From NCBI RefSeq assembly GCF_000734895.2, contig NZ_CP011382.1, positions 3,698,700 through 3,762,699 of the forward strand: a stretch of 64,000 nucleotides of DNA. The letters run 5' to 3'. The translations under genes and the position numbers were made by a program. The notes under the pieces are model-generated. The model had not been told where the DNA came from, did not search any database, and worked only from the letters and a program-made list of their open reading frames with translations. The stretch is from Calothrix sp. 336/3 (GTDB lineage Bacteria > Cyanobacteriota > Cyanobacteriia > Cyanobacteriales > Nostocaceae). Shown here piece after piece: positions 1-8,933 of the stretch (its first letter is position 1; every line of letters starts with the position of its first letter).

Positions 1-2
1 AA

Positions 3-326
3 CGGTTAGATACTAATATTACACCTGTAGTATCTCCGATTACTTTGGCAGAGTGTTTGATACATCCGTTACGTTTAGGATTAGCGGATTTAGAACAGGC
101 TTTTGTTAATATTTTGCAGCAAGAAGAAGTGATATTTATGGATGTGAATTCATCCGTAGCACGAGAAGCTGCGAGAATTAGAGTGCGTTACAATCTCCAA
201 CTACCCGATGCATTACAGATTGCATCAGCTTTAATAGCTAAGTGTCAAGCTTTTTTGACTAATGATGAGGCTTTTAAGCGGGTGACGGAATTGAGAGTTT
301 TAGTAGTGAGTGAGTTGGAAGTTTAG
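3..326 (+). CDS. PIN-domain (VapC-like) protein, 5' end outside window
   Basis: The frame is open from the left edge, so the N-terminus and the first catalytic Asp lie outside the window; the in-frame TTG at 45 is not a convincing start. Visible residues fit the second half of a PIN domain: an ITLAE segment supplying the conserved Glu, a mid-domain region rich in Arg and Ala, then LPDALQIASA and FLTNDEAF supplying the later conserved Asp residues. PIN proteins of this size are usually Mg-dependent RNases acting as VapC toxins. The antitoxin would be expected upstream, outside the window. The toxin role is inferred from the family. Confidence 0.75.
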   Translation, partial: RLDTNITPVVSPITLAECLIHPLRLGLADLEQAFVNILQQEEVIFMDVNSSVAREAARIRVRYNLQLPDALQIASALIAKCQAFLTNDEAFKRVTELRVLVVSELEV

Positions 327-445
327 CGAAGAATATTGGTTTAGCGTTTCAATTTCCTACGAAAAAAGTATATAGATTTTGCATACCCCGGTATACCCTG
401 AGAACTATATTAAAGTAGAAATCTCAAAACTCAGTATAATCACGT

Positions 446-1657
446 ATGCATAATCAACATCTACCTCAACAGATAAGACAAAAACTGAATCTGTGGACTT
501 CTCGTGCTGTAACTATATTTGTCTCTCTGCTTTTATTATCCGAGTCAACAGCTGCAAACATCAGAGCTAATGGGTTACAAATTGCACAGCAAACTGTATC
601 TACTCCTTCTGTTCCCTTGAGTGGAGAGAAGCAGAAACGCTATGAGGAGGGAGTCAAGCTGTATGAAGAAGCGCAGGAATTACAGAAAAAAGGGACAAAA
701 GAAGGATATCAACAAGCAATTGAGAAATATAAACAAGCATTGAAAATAGTTAAAGAGTTGGGATTACGAGCAGATCAAGCCGAAATATTAATGAAGATTG
801 GTTTAGTTAATATTTATCTCTCAGAACATCAGCAAGCACTAGATTTATATAACCAAGCATTAAAAATCTGGCAGGAATTGAATCAACCTGTATTTGAAGC
901 AAGTGTACTTGGTATGATTGGTGATGCCTATAGCGGTATAGGAAAAACACAAAAAGCACTTGAATATTTGAAGCGGGCAGAATCAACCTTTCGGGCACAG
1001 AAACAATTTCGTTTCTTAGCTATAAATTTATCTTCTATCTCTCGTGTCTATATGAGATTAGGCGAGACGAAGAATGCAATTAACTACCTGAATCAAATAC
1101 TAGAAATTTATCGCACGGCTGAGAAAGACCAAGTAAAAGAAGCTCATACTCTAAATTCTCTTGCTTTTATACATTCCCTCATAGGTGAGTCTGAATTAGC
1201 ATTTAAATACTACAATCAAGCCCTAGAAATTTATCGTGGGAAAAAAGATTTTTTAGGAGAGGCTGAAATGTTTAAAAGTATTGGCTCTCTTCACGGTAAA
1301 TTAGGTAAACATGATTTGGCTCTAGAATATTTAAATAAAGCCTTGCAAATACAATCAACAAAAGGTCAATTAGTTGATCAAGCTCCCACTCTTAATGATA
1401 TTGCCAGTGTTTATATTTTACGAGGAGATTACGAAAAAGCAGTTAAATACTACCAAAAATCAAAATCAATTTTCCATGAAGCTGGATGGACAACCTTAGA
1501 GTCTTTAAGTCTTGGATCGATTGTCAGTATCTATCGAAATTTTCTAGGTAATAACCAACAAGCACTAAAATATACGCAAGAAGTACTTGAACTTAACCGT
1601 AAAACTGGTGAAAAGGACGAAGAAGCATCAACTCTTAACCAACAAGGTGATATTTAT
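446..1657 (+). pseudogene. TPR-CHAT protein, 5' fragment (split by IS)
   Basis: This is the first 404 codons of a large tetratricopeptide protein. A hydrophobic N-terminal segment at about residues 20-38 looks like a signal peptide or anchor. Successive TPR-like units follow, with the pattern A-x-x-Y-x-x-QAL-x-I about every 40 residues. The frame runs on into the insertion sequence and stops at 1816 after 52 IS-encoded residues. The last native codon is TAT at 1655-1657 and the natural continuation begins at 2974 in the same frame. The TPR array presumably binds a partner that controls the C-terminal CHAT protease-like domain. That role is family knowledge; no partner is visible. Confidence 0.85.
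1655..1657. repeat. Target-site duplication TAT, left copy
   Basis: TAT directly precedes the left terminal repeat of the IS and is repeated at 2971-2973. Removing the IS and one TAT restores the host reading frame, which supports these exact ends. Confidence 0.85.
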
Positions 1658-2970
1658 GAGAACTCCACAAAAAAGATGATCCAGTGGTTATGCTGGTTTA
1701 GCAAAAACTTCCACAAACCATTTTCTGAGATTGGGAAGACGATAAATCTGTTTTTCGACTTCCGCCATCGCTTTGTTTGTCAGCTTAACCCCAGTAGAAT
1801 AGACTTTTTCAACTAGAGTCACCACTGGATTTTGTCCTTTAAAGGTAAGGGTTTTAGCGAAATTCAGTACCGCTTCAACAGTGTCAACTAAACTACCATT
1901 CCAATGCTGCTCTAACCAGCCAAAACAACGCTCCACTGGATTATATTTGCTATGATAAGGGGGATAATAAGCAAGTTGCAATGACAGTTTAGACGATGTA
2001 GCAAAGTCAATAATGCGCTTCATGAATTGGGTACGACGGGAATGATTTTCTGGTCCATTATCTTGATTAATTACCAGTTTTTGAATGTGAGTAAATCGAT
2101 GTTTAATGCTTTGCCACCAGCTTTCAACTATGTCAACAATACAATCAGCAGTCAATTTTGAAGAAACGAAAAATAGAAATAATTCGTTGTATTCAGGTAA
2201 AAAAATTCCGTAGGGAATAAGGGTTGTTTCTGGAGCAAAATCATGGTCTAGGGAGATAGTCGGTACGCGAGTTTTTCCACCTCTGTCAAATTCTCCAACT
2301 TTAACTGCCACCTTCGCATCAATGGAGATTCGCAGAGTATGAGGATCATTATCAGCTTCAGTATTGATTTGCTCGACTTGTTCAAAAATGGCTTCTGTTT
2401 CTGGAATCTTCTTGGTAGGCTTAGTTTTAAGAACTCGTTTTAAGGTATAACCCAAATCATTCAATCGTCGTCGAATTGTCTCTGATGAAGGTAGTTCTTC
2501 GTCACTATAACCACATTGTTCAATTAGCTGACGACGTACTTCACTTGCAGTCATGCGTGTATATAAACGGATACTTTTAAAGCTGGGGTCAGTTTGGCTT
2601 TGTGGGTCTACTAAAGATTTAATATCCGACAACAAGTTTGGTAATTTTGTTTCCACCCGCCTACGTCCACTACGCTCGAAACCATCAATAAAAGGCTGAC
2701 CACTCTCTAACTCCTGCATCCCTTTACGGATAGTGCGTCTATTCCACCCCAATTCACGTTCTACTAAAGTCTGTCCACCTATTCCCAACCCTTTGACCAC
2801 TTCTGCCATGAATTGTCGTCGGTCGCTTCCCTTGAGTTTTTTCGCTGTTTTGATGTAAAGAGATTTTAGATTTTCGGTGAGTTGAATGATAGATTTTGGA
2901 GACATGAGGTAGGCTGCACACTGAAATTATCTTTCTCTCATCATAGGATCAATCATTCTGTGGAGGTCTC
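1658..2970 (-). mobile_element. ISAzo13-type insertion sequence, 1,313 bp
   Basis: The element is bounded by imperfect inverted repeats at 1658-1682 and 2946-2970. They match at 19 of 25 positions and share the core CTCCACA and the inner GATCC. A 3-bp TAT duplication flanks it. It carries one transposase on the minus strand that fills almost the whole element. It sits inside a TPR-CHAT gene, and the two host halves join in frame when it is removed. The transposase is full length and the two TAT copies are identical, which suggests a fairly recent insertion. Confidence 0.9.
1688..2905 (-). CDS. ISAzo13-type DDE transposase
   Basis: This 405-residue protein resembles the ISAzo13 (Rhodopirellula-type) transposase family. 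A helix-turn-helix-like N-terminus (about residues 35-65, with ERELGWNRRTIRKG) is followed by a DDE catalytic core. Candidate catalytic residues are D196 in ISIDAK, D282 in NQDNGPEN and E325 in NPVERCFGWLE. The gene starts 65 bp inside the right IS end and stops 30 bp inside the left end, so it appears intact. It reads against the disrupted host gene. No second copy is present in the window. Confidence 0.88.
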   Translation of the reverse strand: MSPKSIIQLTENLKSLYIKTAKKLKGSDRRQFMAEVVKGLGIGGQTLVERELGWNRRTIRKGMQELESGQPFIDGFERSGRRRVETKLPNLLSDIKSLVDPQSQTDPSFKSIRLYTRMTASEVRRQLIEQCGYSDEELPSSETIRRRLNDLGYTLKRVLKTKPTKKIPETEAIFEQVEQINTEADNDPHTLRISIDAKVAVKVGEFDRGGKTRVPTISLDHDFAPETTLIPYGIFLPEYNELFLFFVSSKLTADCIVDIVESWWQSIKHRFTHIQKLVINQDNGPENHSRRTQFMKRIIDFATSSKLSLQLAYYPPYHSKYNPVERCFGWLEQHWNGSLVDTVEAVLNFAKTLTFKGQNPVVTLVEKVYSTGVKLTNKAMAEVEKQIYRLPNLRKWFVEVFAKPA

Positions 2971-2973
2971 TAT
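2971..2973. repeat. Target-site duplication TAT, right copy
   Basis: The second TAT copy lies immediately after the right terminal repeat of the IS and matches 1655-1657. Confidence 0.85.
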
Positions 2974-5556
2974 ATCCAACAAGGAGATTATCAGGTTGCA
3001 TTAGAGCATTATAACGAAGCCTTGCAAATTGAGCTTTCCATAACAAAAAACCCTAAAGCAGCAGCTCGCACTCTTGGTAATATTGCATTGCTCTACAATT
3101 CATTAGGTGATAGTGCATTAAGCATTAGAACTTATAACCAAGCGCTAGATATTTACAGGAAACTTGATAACAAGGCTCAACAATCTAGAATCCTTCTGTA
3201 CATAGGTGGAGTTCATCAAAAAAATGGACAATTTAATGAGGCACTTACATCATATAATGAAGCTCTTAAGTTATTAAATAAAGAGGATTATATATCTGAA
3301 ATAAGCATACGCTATGGTCTAGCAAGAACCTATCGTGATCAGAAGGATTATACCAAAGCTTTTGAGGCTGCTAATCTGGCGTTGAAATTATCAAAGAAAC
3401 ATAAATATTCTTTTCAAGAAACTGCATCTATTGGAATTATTGGTAGTATATATCTCGTACAAGGAGATTATAAAAATGCCCTATATAGTTATCAGAAAGC
3501 TCTAGATGGCTATAGAAATTCAGACTTAAAAGTGAAAGAAGCTGAAACTTTAAACACAATCAGCACAGCTTACGAATTTCAAAAACAATACCAACAAGCA
3601 ATAAAGACACTCAACGAAGAACTAAAACTACGGCAGACTTTACAAGACAAAACAGGAGAAGCTCAAGTCAACTATCAAATAGCCATCAATCAACGCAAAC
3701 TAAAAAACCTAGAAACCGCACTTACCAACATCGACTCAGCAATAAAAATTGTCGAAAATATACGCGGTAATGTTCAAAATACAGACTTACGTACATCCTA
3801 TTTCGCCACAGTTCAAAACTACTACAAATTCAAAATCAACCTGTTGATGGAACTGCACAAAAAAGACCCATCAAAAGGATATAATGCTCAAGCAATTGAA
3901 ACCAGCGAAGCTTCCCGCGCAAGGGGGCTTGTAGAACTCCTAACCGAAGCACGCGCAAATATTCGTAAAGGTGCAAATCCGGAACTTTTAGCAGAAGAAA
4001 ACCGCTTACAAGACTTAATTAATGCTAAAGAAAAAATACGCTTGGAAATTATTAGTAGTGAGAAAATCAGAAACCCAGTTCTCAAAGCCAATGCAGAAAA
4101 ATTACAAACAGAAATTGACGAGCTTCTCAACCAACAAAAGCAACTAGAAACGAAAATTCGCCAAAGTAATCCCAAATACGCCAATCTGAAATATCCCCAG
4201 CCGTTAAAATTAGCCCAAATTCAACAGCAACTAGATAAAGATACCCTACTTTTACAATATTCATTAGGCGAAGAACGCAGTTTCTTATGGGTGGTGTCTC
4301 CCAATTCCCTCGATACCTACGAATTACCTAAAAAGTCAGAAATAGACAAAAGTGCTATTAATTTATTTTGCCTCATCAGTGATTACAGTTCTAAACCACC
4401 TTCCGCAACAAACAAAGAAAATCCCTGTGCAAACATCAAAACTCGCATAATTGAGAAAGCTGCAACGGAATTGAGTCAGCTTATCCTTGCACCTGTGAAA
4501 AGCAAATTAGGGAAAAAACGCCTAGTTATAGTTGCCGATGGTGCTTTGCAATATGTTCCCTTTGCTGCCTTAGTTGATTTAACCGCCAAAAATCCTCCCC
4601 AGCAAGGAAAAGAGGAGAAAAATCAACTTTGCAAACTAGAAGAGAATAACCCAAAAGATAATAGAGGTATTGATGTTACCCCAGATATCCCAGAATCAGG
4701 GAAAAAATTTAACTACCAACCCCTATTTGTTAATCATGAAATAGTTAATCTACCTTCCGCGTCAACCATTGCCATTCAACGTCAAGAAACCCGCTCTTCT
4801 GTAGGTAAAAAAGCTCTAGCTATCCTTGCAGATCCAGTATATAGCGCTGACGATGCTAAGATTCGTTTGCAAAATGCCCGTAACAAGGAACAAAAAACAA
4901 AATCATCCGATTCTTTGGGTATAGAAATAGAACGCTCTGCTCTCAAACGTTCTGCTGATATTCTTAATCGTTCAGTTTGGAATCGACTTCCCGGTACACG
5001 TAAAGAAGCTGAGGAGATTTTAAAACTAGTACCAAAATCAAGCCGTCTGGAAGCTTTTGATTTTGAAGCTAACTATAATTGGGCAACCAGTAGCGCTTTA
5101 AATCAGTTCCGAATTTTACATTTTGCTACCCACGGTTTTGTGAATGATGTAAATCCAGAGTTATCAGGTATTGTCCTTTCTTTAGTGGATAAACAGGGTA
5201 AAGATATTCGCGGATATTTACGTTTAGGGGATTTATTTAACCTCGATTATCCAGCAGATTTAATTGTATTAAGTGCTTGCGAAACTGGCTTAGGGAAAGA
5301 AATTCAAGGGGAAGGTTTAGTTGGATTGACGAGGGGATTAATGTATGCCGGTGCAGAAAGATTGCTAGTGTCTTTATGGAAAGTAGATGATGAAGGTACA
5401 GCAGCTTTTATGCAGGAATTCTACAAGCAAATGTTGCAGGATGGTAAATCAGCAAATCAGGCATTAAGGGCAACACAATTAAAGATGTGGCAACAGGAAA
5501 AATGGCGTAATCCTAATTATTGGGCAGCGTTTACGTTTTTGGGAGAATGGCGATAA
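2974..5556 (+). pseudogene. TPR-CHAT protein, 3' fragment with CHAT domain
   Basis: This is the downstream 860 codons of the split gene. TPR units continue, then a helical linker, then a C-terminal CHAT (caspase-like) domain of the separase/caspase clan. Counting from the in-frame TTG at 3022, the putative catalytic His is residue 704 in FATHGF and the Cys is residue 753 in LSACETGLG. The downstream LWKVDDEGT motif typical of CHAT domains is also present. Without the IS the protein would be 1,264 residues with an N-terminal signal. The fragment could be translated from an internal start such as TTG 3022, but no good ribosome-binding site precedes it. Substrate and function are unknown. Confidence 0.85.
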
Positions 5557-5588
5557 TCAGCTGTTTCCTATTGAATTTATATCTGGAA

Positions 5589-5639
5589 GGTGGGTAAGAC
5601 TTCGGAGGTTTGGCGAAGCTCAGTCGAATACTACCCACC
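5589..5639. repeat. Inverted-repeat element after TPR-CHAT gene
   Basis: GGTGGGTA at 5589-5596 pairs with TACCCACC at 5632-5639. Inside lies a nested imperfect arm pair, GACTTCG with CGAAG...AGTC. The element begins 32 bp after the stop codon and has no T-run on either side. It looks like a dispersed cyanobacterial palindromic repeat rather than a classic terminator, though it could protect the transcript end. Confidence 0.6.
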
Positions 5640-5742
5640 GATTAGCGCACAAATGGGAAGCTAACGCGAACACACTTGAAGTAAGCAATAGCAAATTTTC
5701 CTAAAAACGATTAAAATTAAAGAGAATGTCAAGCTATGATTC

Positions 5743-6162
5743 ATGTCTGCTAGAGATAAATTTCATTATGCTGTCAAGCAAGGTTTAGAAAAAGAGGGAT
5801 GGGTAATCACTCACGACCCATTACGTATTGAATTCGGTGAAGAGGATAAAATTTCCATTGATTTAGGAGCGGAGCAACTTTTAGGGGCAGAAAAATCTGA
5901 ACAAAAAATAGCTGTAGAAATCAAAAGTTTTTTAAGTGATTCAGCTATCTTTGACTTTCATCTGGCTTTGGGGCAATTTTTAAATTATCATCTAATTTTA
6001 GAAGAAATTGAGCCAGAACGTCTGCTATATTTAGCTGTTCCTATTGAAGCCTATGAATCATTTTTTTATCGAGATTTACCACAAGCTGCCATAAAAAAAT
6101 ATCAAATAAAATTAATAATATATGACTCAGTGAATGAGGTGATTACTAAATGGATAAATTGA
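5743..6162 (+). CDS. xisH: XisH family protein
   Basis: This 139-residue protein matches the XisH family, first known as an accessory factor for excision of the fdxN element in Anabaena. It begins ARDKFHYAVKQGLEKEGW, as the family does. An Asp in ISIDLGAEQ and a later E-x-K in AVEIKSF resemble the active-site pattern of PD-(D/E)xK nuclease folds; the nuclease activity is inference. The gene overlaps xisI by 13 bp, which implies translational coupling. No XisF recombinase or fdxN element end is seen nearby. Many cyanobacteria carry stand-alone xisH-xisI pairs, so a role other than element excision is likely. Confidence 0.9.
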   Translation: MSARDKFHYAVKQGLEKEGWVITHDPLRIEFGEEDKISIDLGAEQLLGAEKSEQKIAVEIKSFLSDSAIFDFHLALGQFLNYHLILEEIEPERLLYLAVPIEAYESFFYRDLPQAAIKKYQIKLIIYDSVNEVITKWIN

Positions 6163-6488
6163 CTAATTATCGCCAATATATTCAGCAAATCTTAATTGAA
6201 GAATCTCAAGGTGATACATTAGGAGGAGATATTATTGAATCAGAAACTGTCTTTGATTTAGCTAATGACCGATATCTATTAATTGACTTGGGATGGAAAG
6301 GACATCGACGGATTTATAACTGTGTACTTCATTTGGAAATCAGAGAAGATAAAATTTGGATTCAACGCAATCAAACAGATACACCAATTGCAGATAAATT
6401 AATAGCAAAAGGTGTTACAAAAGACGATATTATTTTGGGGCTTAAATCTCCTGCTATTAGAGAATACACTGAATTTGGGGTTGTTTAA
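6150..6488 (+). CDS. xisI: XisI family protein
   Basis: This 112-residue protein matches the XisI family and begins MDKLTNYRQYIQQIL. Other family features are DRYLLIDLGWKGHRRIY and a C-terminal IREYTEFGVV. It overlaps the end of xisH and shares its direction, the arrangement seen in nearly all xisH-xisI pairs. The pair behaves like a two-gene module, and a toxin-antitoxin-like or regulatory role has to be considered as well as the fdxN excision role. Nothing here shows which applies. Confidence 0.9.
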   Translation: MDKLTNYRQYIQQILIEESQGDTLGGDIIESETVFDLANDRYLLIDLGWKGHRRIYNCVLHLEIREDKIWIQRNQTDTPIADKLIAKGVTKDDIILGLKSPAIREYTEFGVV

Positions 6489-6541
6489 ACAATTTATGTA
6501 ACAGAATGTAAAAGCTTGCTTCATCTATAAGTATTTCCTAG

Positions 6542-6575
6542 AAATCCCTGACTTTGTAGAAGTAGTTGGGGATTT
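6542..6575. repeat. Dispersed hairpin (CCCTGACTT family)
   Basis: AAATCCC at 6542-6548 pairs with GGGATTT at 6569-6575, and ACTT pairs with AAGT further in. The same pattern (CCCTGACTT, short loop, AAGT, GGGG) recurs as an imperfect hairpin at 22425-22455. It may also end xisH-xisI transcripts. Confidence 0.55.
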
Positions 6576-6656
6576 TAAGTGTTTAAAAGTTGGTGAAAAG
6601 TGGCGATCGCCATCACATTCATATTAGCTTTAACAAATATACCCCAAGATATTCAG

Positions 6657-6670
6657 GTAATAGATATTAC
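6657..6670 (+). promoter_or_regulatory. Putative NtcA-binding site
   Basis: GTAATAGATATTAC matches the NtcA consensus GTA-N8-TAC and has perfect 6-bp outer arms (GTAATA/TATTAC). A TAN3T-type -10 candidate, TAAATT, starts at 6690, 19 bp downstream and close to the usual 20-24 bp. The implied leader is about 145 nt. GTA-N8-TAC alone occurs by chance every few kb; the symmetry, -10 box and position before an ARTO operon raise the likelihood. Confidence 0.5.
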
Positions 6671-6842
6671 AGGAAAATATACCTATATTTAAATTAGAAA
6701 AAATCATATTTAAGCACGAACCGCAAAAATAAAAAAAGCCTGATAGGACACAATATTAAAAAATAATAAGTAATACCATGATTTAGATTTCAAGTATTTC
6801 CTCTTGGAGGTTAGCTGCAAGAGATATGCCCAGGAGAATACT

Positions 6843-7343
6843 ATGCTTAACTACTTTATGGCTCTGAACGACCATAATCTGCCGTATCCAGACACGATGC
6901 ATCCGATTGTGGTTCACTTTGTGATTGCGATGGTGCTATTTGCTTTTTGTTGCGATGTTGTTGGGTATTTTACACACAAACCTCGGTTTTTTGAGGTGAG
7001 TTGGTGGAATATGCTATTTGCCACCGTCGCTATTTTCATCGCCATTATTTTTGGACAATTGGAAGCAGGTTTAGCTGAACCCTACGATTCTGTAGTACCT
7101 GTACTCAACCTACACACTCTGATTGGTTGGTCTTTATCAGGTATTATCGCCGCAATTACTGCTTGGCGCTACGTGATTCGTTCCCATAATCCCGAAAAAG
7201 TGCCCCTACCTTACCTCGGAGTTGGTTTGTTATTGAGTTCCCTAGTTTTCTTCCAAGTCTACTTGGGAGATTTACTGGTGTGGGTATATGGATTGCACAC
7301 TGTTCCCGTAGTGGAAGCGATGAAACAGGGAGTTTTGCGATGA
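6843..7343 (+). CDS. DUF2231 membrane protein, oxidase-operon gene 1
   Basis: The protein has about 166 residues and four predicted membrane segments, and fits the DUF2231 family. The start is ATG 6843, preceded by CAGGAG at 6831-6836; a TTG at 6804 has no such site. Near the N-terminus it has MHPIVVHF, a His-Pro...His motif shared with the next protein (IHPNLVHL), each followed by a D-(V/I)-V-G segment. It is the first gene of the oxidase operon and overlaps the next gene by ATGA. DUF2231 proteins have no proven function. The conserved membrane His residues could bind heme or quinone, but that is inference. Confidence 0.8.
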   Translation: MLNYFMALNDHNLPYPDTMHPIVVHFVIAMVLFAFCCDVVGYFTHKPRFFEVSWWNMLFATVAIFIAIIFGQLEAGLAEPYDSVVPVLNLHTLIGWSLSGIIAAITAWRYVIRSHNPEKVPLPYLGVGLLLSSLVFFQVYLGDLLVWVYGLHTVPVVEAMKQGVLR

Positions 7344-7945
7344 ATACAGAATTAATCGAGCAGTTGCGGAGTCAGTTAGGGGCAAATGGGTTACCCTACA
7401 TGATTCCCATCCATCCGAATTTAGTCCATTTAACCTTAGGTTTGTTTATCGCGGCGATCGCCTTTGATATCGTGGGTGTGCTATTCCCCTATCAAAAGCC
7501 TGTTTTTAAATTTTTATCTCTCTCGGTGACTCGCTCCAACTTTTTTGATGTTGGTTGGTATAACATCGTCGCTGCGGCAGTTATCAGCTTTTTTACCGTG
7601 GCAGCTGGTTTCTATGAAATCATGCTGGCAGAAGCACCTAGTGATGTCACCAGTGCTTGGGGATTAAAAGCTATGGAAACGATGTTATGGCATGGTGTGG
7701 GTGGGGTATTTCTCCTCGCACTGATTGTGGGAATGACGCTATGGCGGGGTTTTCAACGGTTTGCATGGCGTAAAGATACCAGTCAGCAAGTACAAGGTAG
7801 TTATATTTTCGCTGGATTTCTCATCCTGTTTGTCATGTTCATTCACGGAACCTTGGGAGCGCACCTAGCGGGTGAATTTGGCATACATAATACCGCCGAT
7901 GCTTTGTTGCGTATGGGTGAAAACCCCAATCTGTTGCTGAAGTAA
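7340..7945 (+). CDS. DUF2231 membrane protein, oxidase-operon gene 2
   Basis: This protein of about 201 residues is a second DUF2231-type polytopic membrane protein. ATG 7340 overlaps the previous TGA (ATGA), so the two are probably translationally coupled. The motif YMIPIHPNLVHLTLG parallels the first protein's MHPIVVHF, suggesting an old duplication, though the rest has diverged. Four membrane segments are visible, plus a conserved His in WHGVGG and IHGTLGAHL near the C-terminal half. The tight coupling with coxB, 13 bp downstream, argues for an accessory or assembly role for the oxidase. Direct evidence for that is lacking. Confidence 0.78.
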   Translation: MNTELIEQLRSQLGANGLPYMIPIHPNLVHLTLGLFIAAIAFDIVGVLFPYQKPVFKFLSLSVTRSNFFDVGWYNIVAAAVISFFTVAAGFYEIMLAEAPSDVTSAWGLKAMETMLWHGVGGVFLLALIVGMTLWRGFQRFAWRKDTSQQVQGSYIFAGFLILFVMFIHGTLGAHLAGEFGIHNTADALLRMGENPNLLLK

Positions 7946-7958
7946 TCAAGGATTTGCC

Positions 7959-8894
7959 ATGACATTGCGTCGTATTTTCTTATTCACGGTGAGCGCGATC
8001 GCTCTCACTGCTGCGAGTTTATGGATCGGTGAGCAAGCTTATTCCTGGTTTCCTCCCCAAGCTGCTGCCGAATCCCATTTAATTGATGAATTATTTAGTT
8101 TTTTGACAACTCTGGGAGCCTTTATCTTCCTAGGAGTCACTGGCACACTGTTATATGCTGTCTTTTTTCACCGTGCTGCCAAATATGACTATAGTGATGG
8201 TCCTCACATCGAAGGTAATATTACCTTAGAAATTGTCTGGACAGCTATTCCTATTCTTTTGGTTGTCTGGATTGCCGCCTATAGCTATCAAGTCTACGAC
8301 CAAATGGCAATTCGCGGTCCCATGGAAATGATGCATATCCATCTGCCTAAATTAGGGATGGAAGTTGCCCATGCTGCTCCCTGGAGTAAAAAAGTCCAAC
8401 CCGTGGAAAGTGAAGAAGTCTCATCTCTACCCACAGATATCGAAGTTACAGCCAAACAATGGGCTTGGATATTTACTTACCCAGAGAAAAACTTTACTAG
8501 TAGTGAACTGCATTTACCCACCAACCAACGGGTAAAACTCACCTTAAAATCAGAAGACGTACTCCACGGATTCTACATCCCGGAATTCCGCGTCAAACAA
8601 GATATCATCCCTAAACAAGATATCGATTTTGAATTTACCCCAATTCGTCCTGGTAGCTATACTTTGACAGATTCTCAATTTAGTGGTACTTACTTTGCCG
8701 CTAATACTGCCAAGGTAGTTGTAGAATCCCCAGAGGATTATAAACGTTGGTTGAGTAAAGCTGCATCCCATAAACCCACCCCAGCCCCAAACCAAGCGGC
8801 AGAAGAATATGCAGCCGCTTCCCATCGCCCCATCAAAACAGGCTGGGCAACCGTAGTTCCCGCAGCTCCTCCCCTAGTTAATTACCCCGGTTGA
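7959..8894 (+). CDS. coxB: ARTO-type oxidase subunit II (no CuA)
   Basis: This is a 311-residue heme-copper oxidase subunit II with two N-terminal membrane helices and a cupredoxin domain outside the membrane. H203 in LHGFYIPEF corresponds to the first CuA ligand. The CxxxCxxxHxxM ligand set is replaced, with the spacing kept, by D238, S242, F246 and N249 within the segment TDSQFSGTYFAAN. The bridging Glu is Q240. Subunits lacking CuA cannot take electrons from cytochrome c and act in quinol oxidases, as proposed for cyanobacterial ARTO (Cox3 in Anabaena). AAGGA at 7949-7953 precedes the ATG. The C-terminal 60 residues are Pro/Ala-rich and poorly conserved. Confidence 0.92.
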   Translation: MTLRRIFLFTVSAIALTAASLWIGEQAYSWFPPQAAAESHLIDELFSFLTTLGAFIFLGVTGTLLYAVFFHRAAKYDYSDGPHIEGNITLEIVWTAIPILLVVWIAAYSYQVYDQMAIRGPMEMMHIHLPKLGMEVAHAAPWSKKVQPVESEEVSSLPTDIEVTAKQWAWIFTYPEKNFTSSELHLPTNQRVKLTLKSEDVLHGFYIPEFRVKQDIIPKQDIDFEFTPIRPGSYTLTDSQFSGTYFAANTAKVVVESPEDYKRWLSKAASHKPTPAPNQAAEEYAAASHRPIKTGWATVVPAAPPLVNYPG

Positions 8895-8933
8895 GGATGG
8901 AAAACCGAATATATCACTGTCACCAGGACACCT

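Larger units (their letters stand above)
6489..6842. other. Upstream region of the oxidase operon
   Basis: This 354-bp spacer holds no gene. It contains a hairpin at 6542-6575, a HIP1 octamer near 6603 and a palindromic NtcA-type site at 6657-6670, followed by AT-rich DNA leading to the first oxidase-operon start. Confidence 0.7.
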
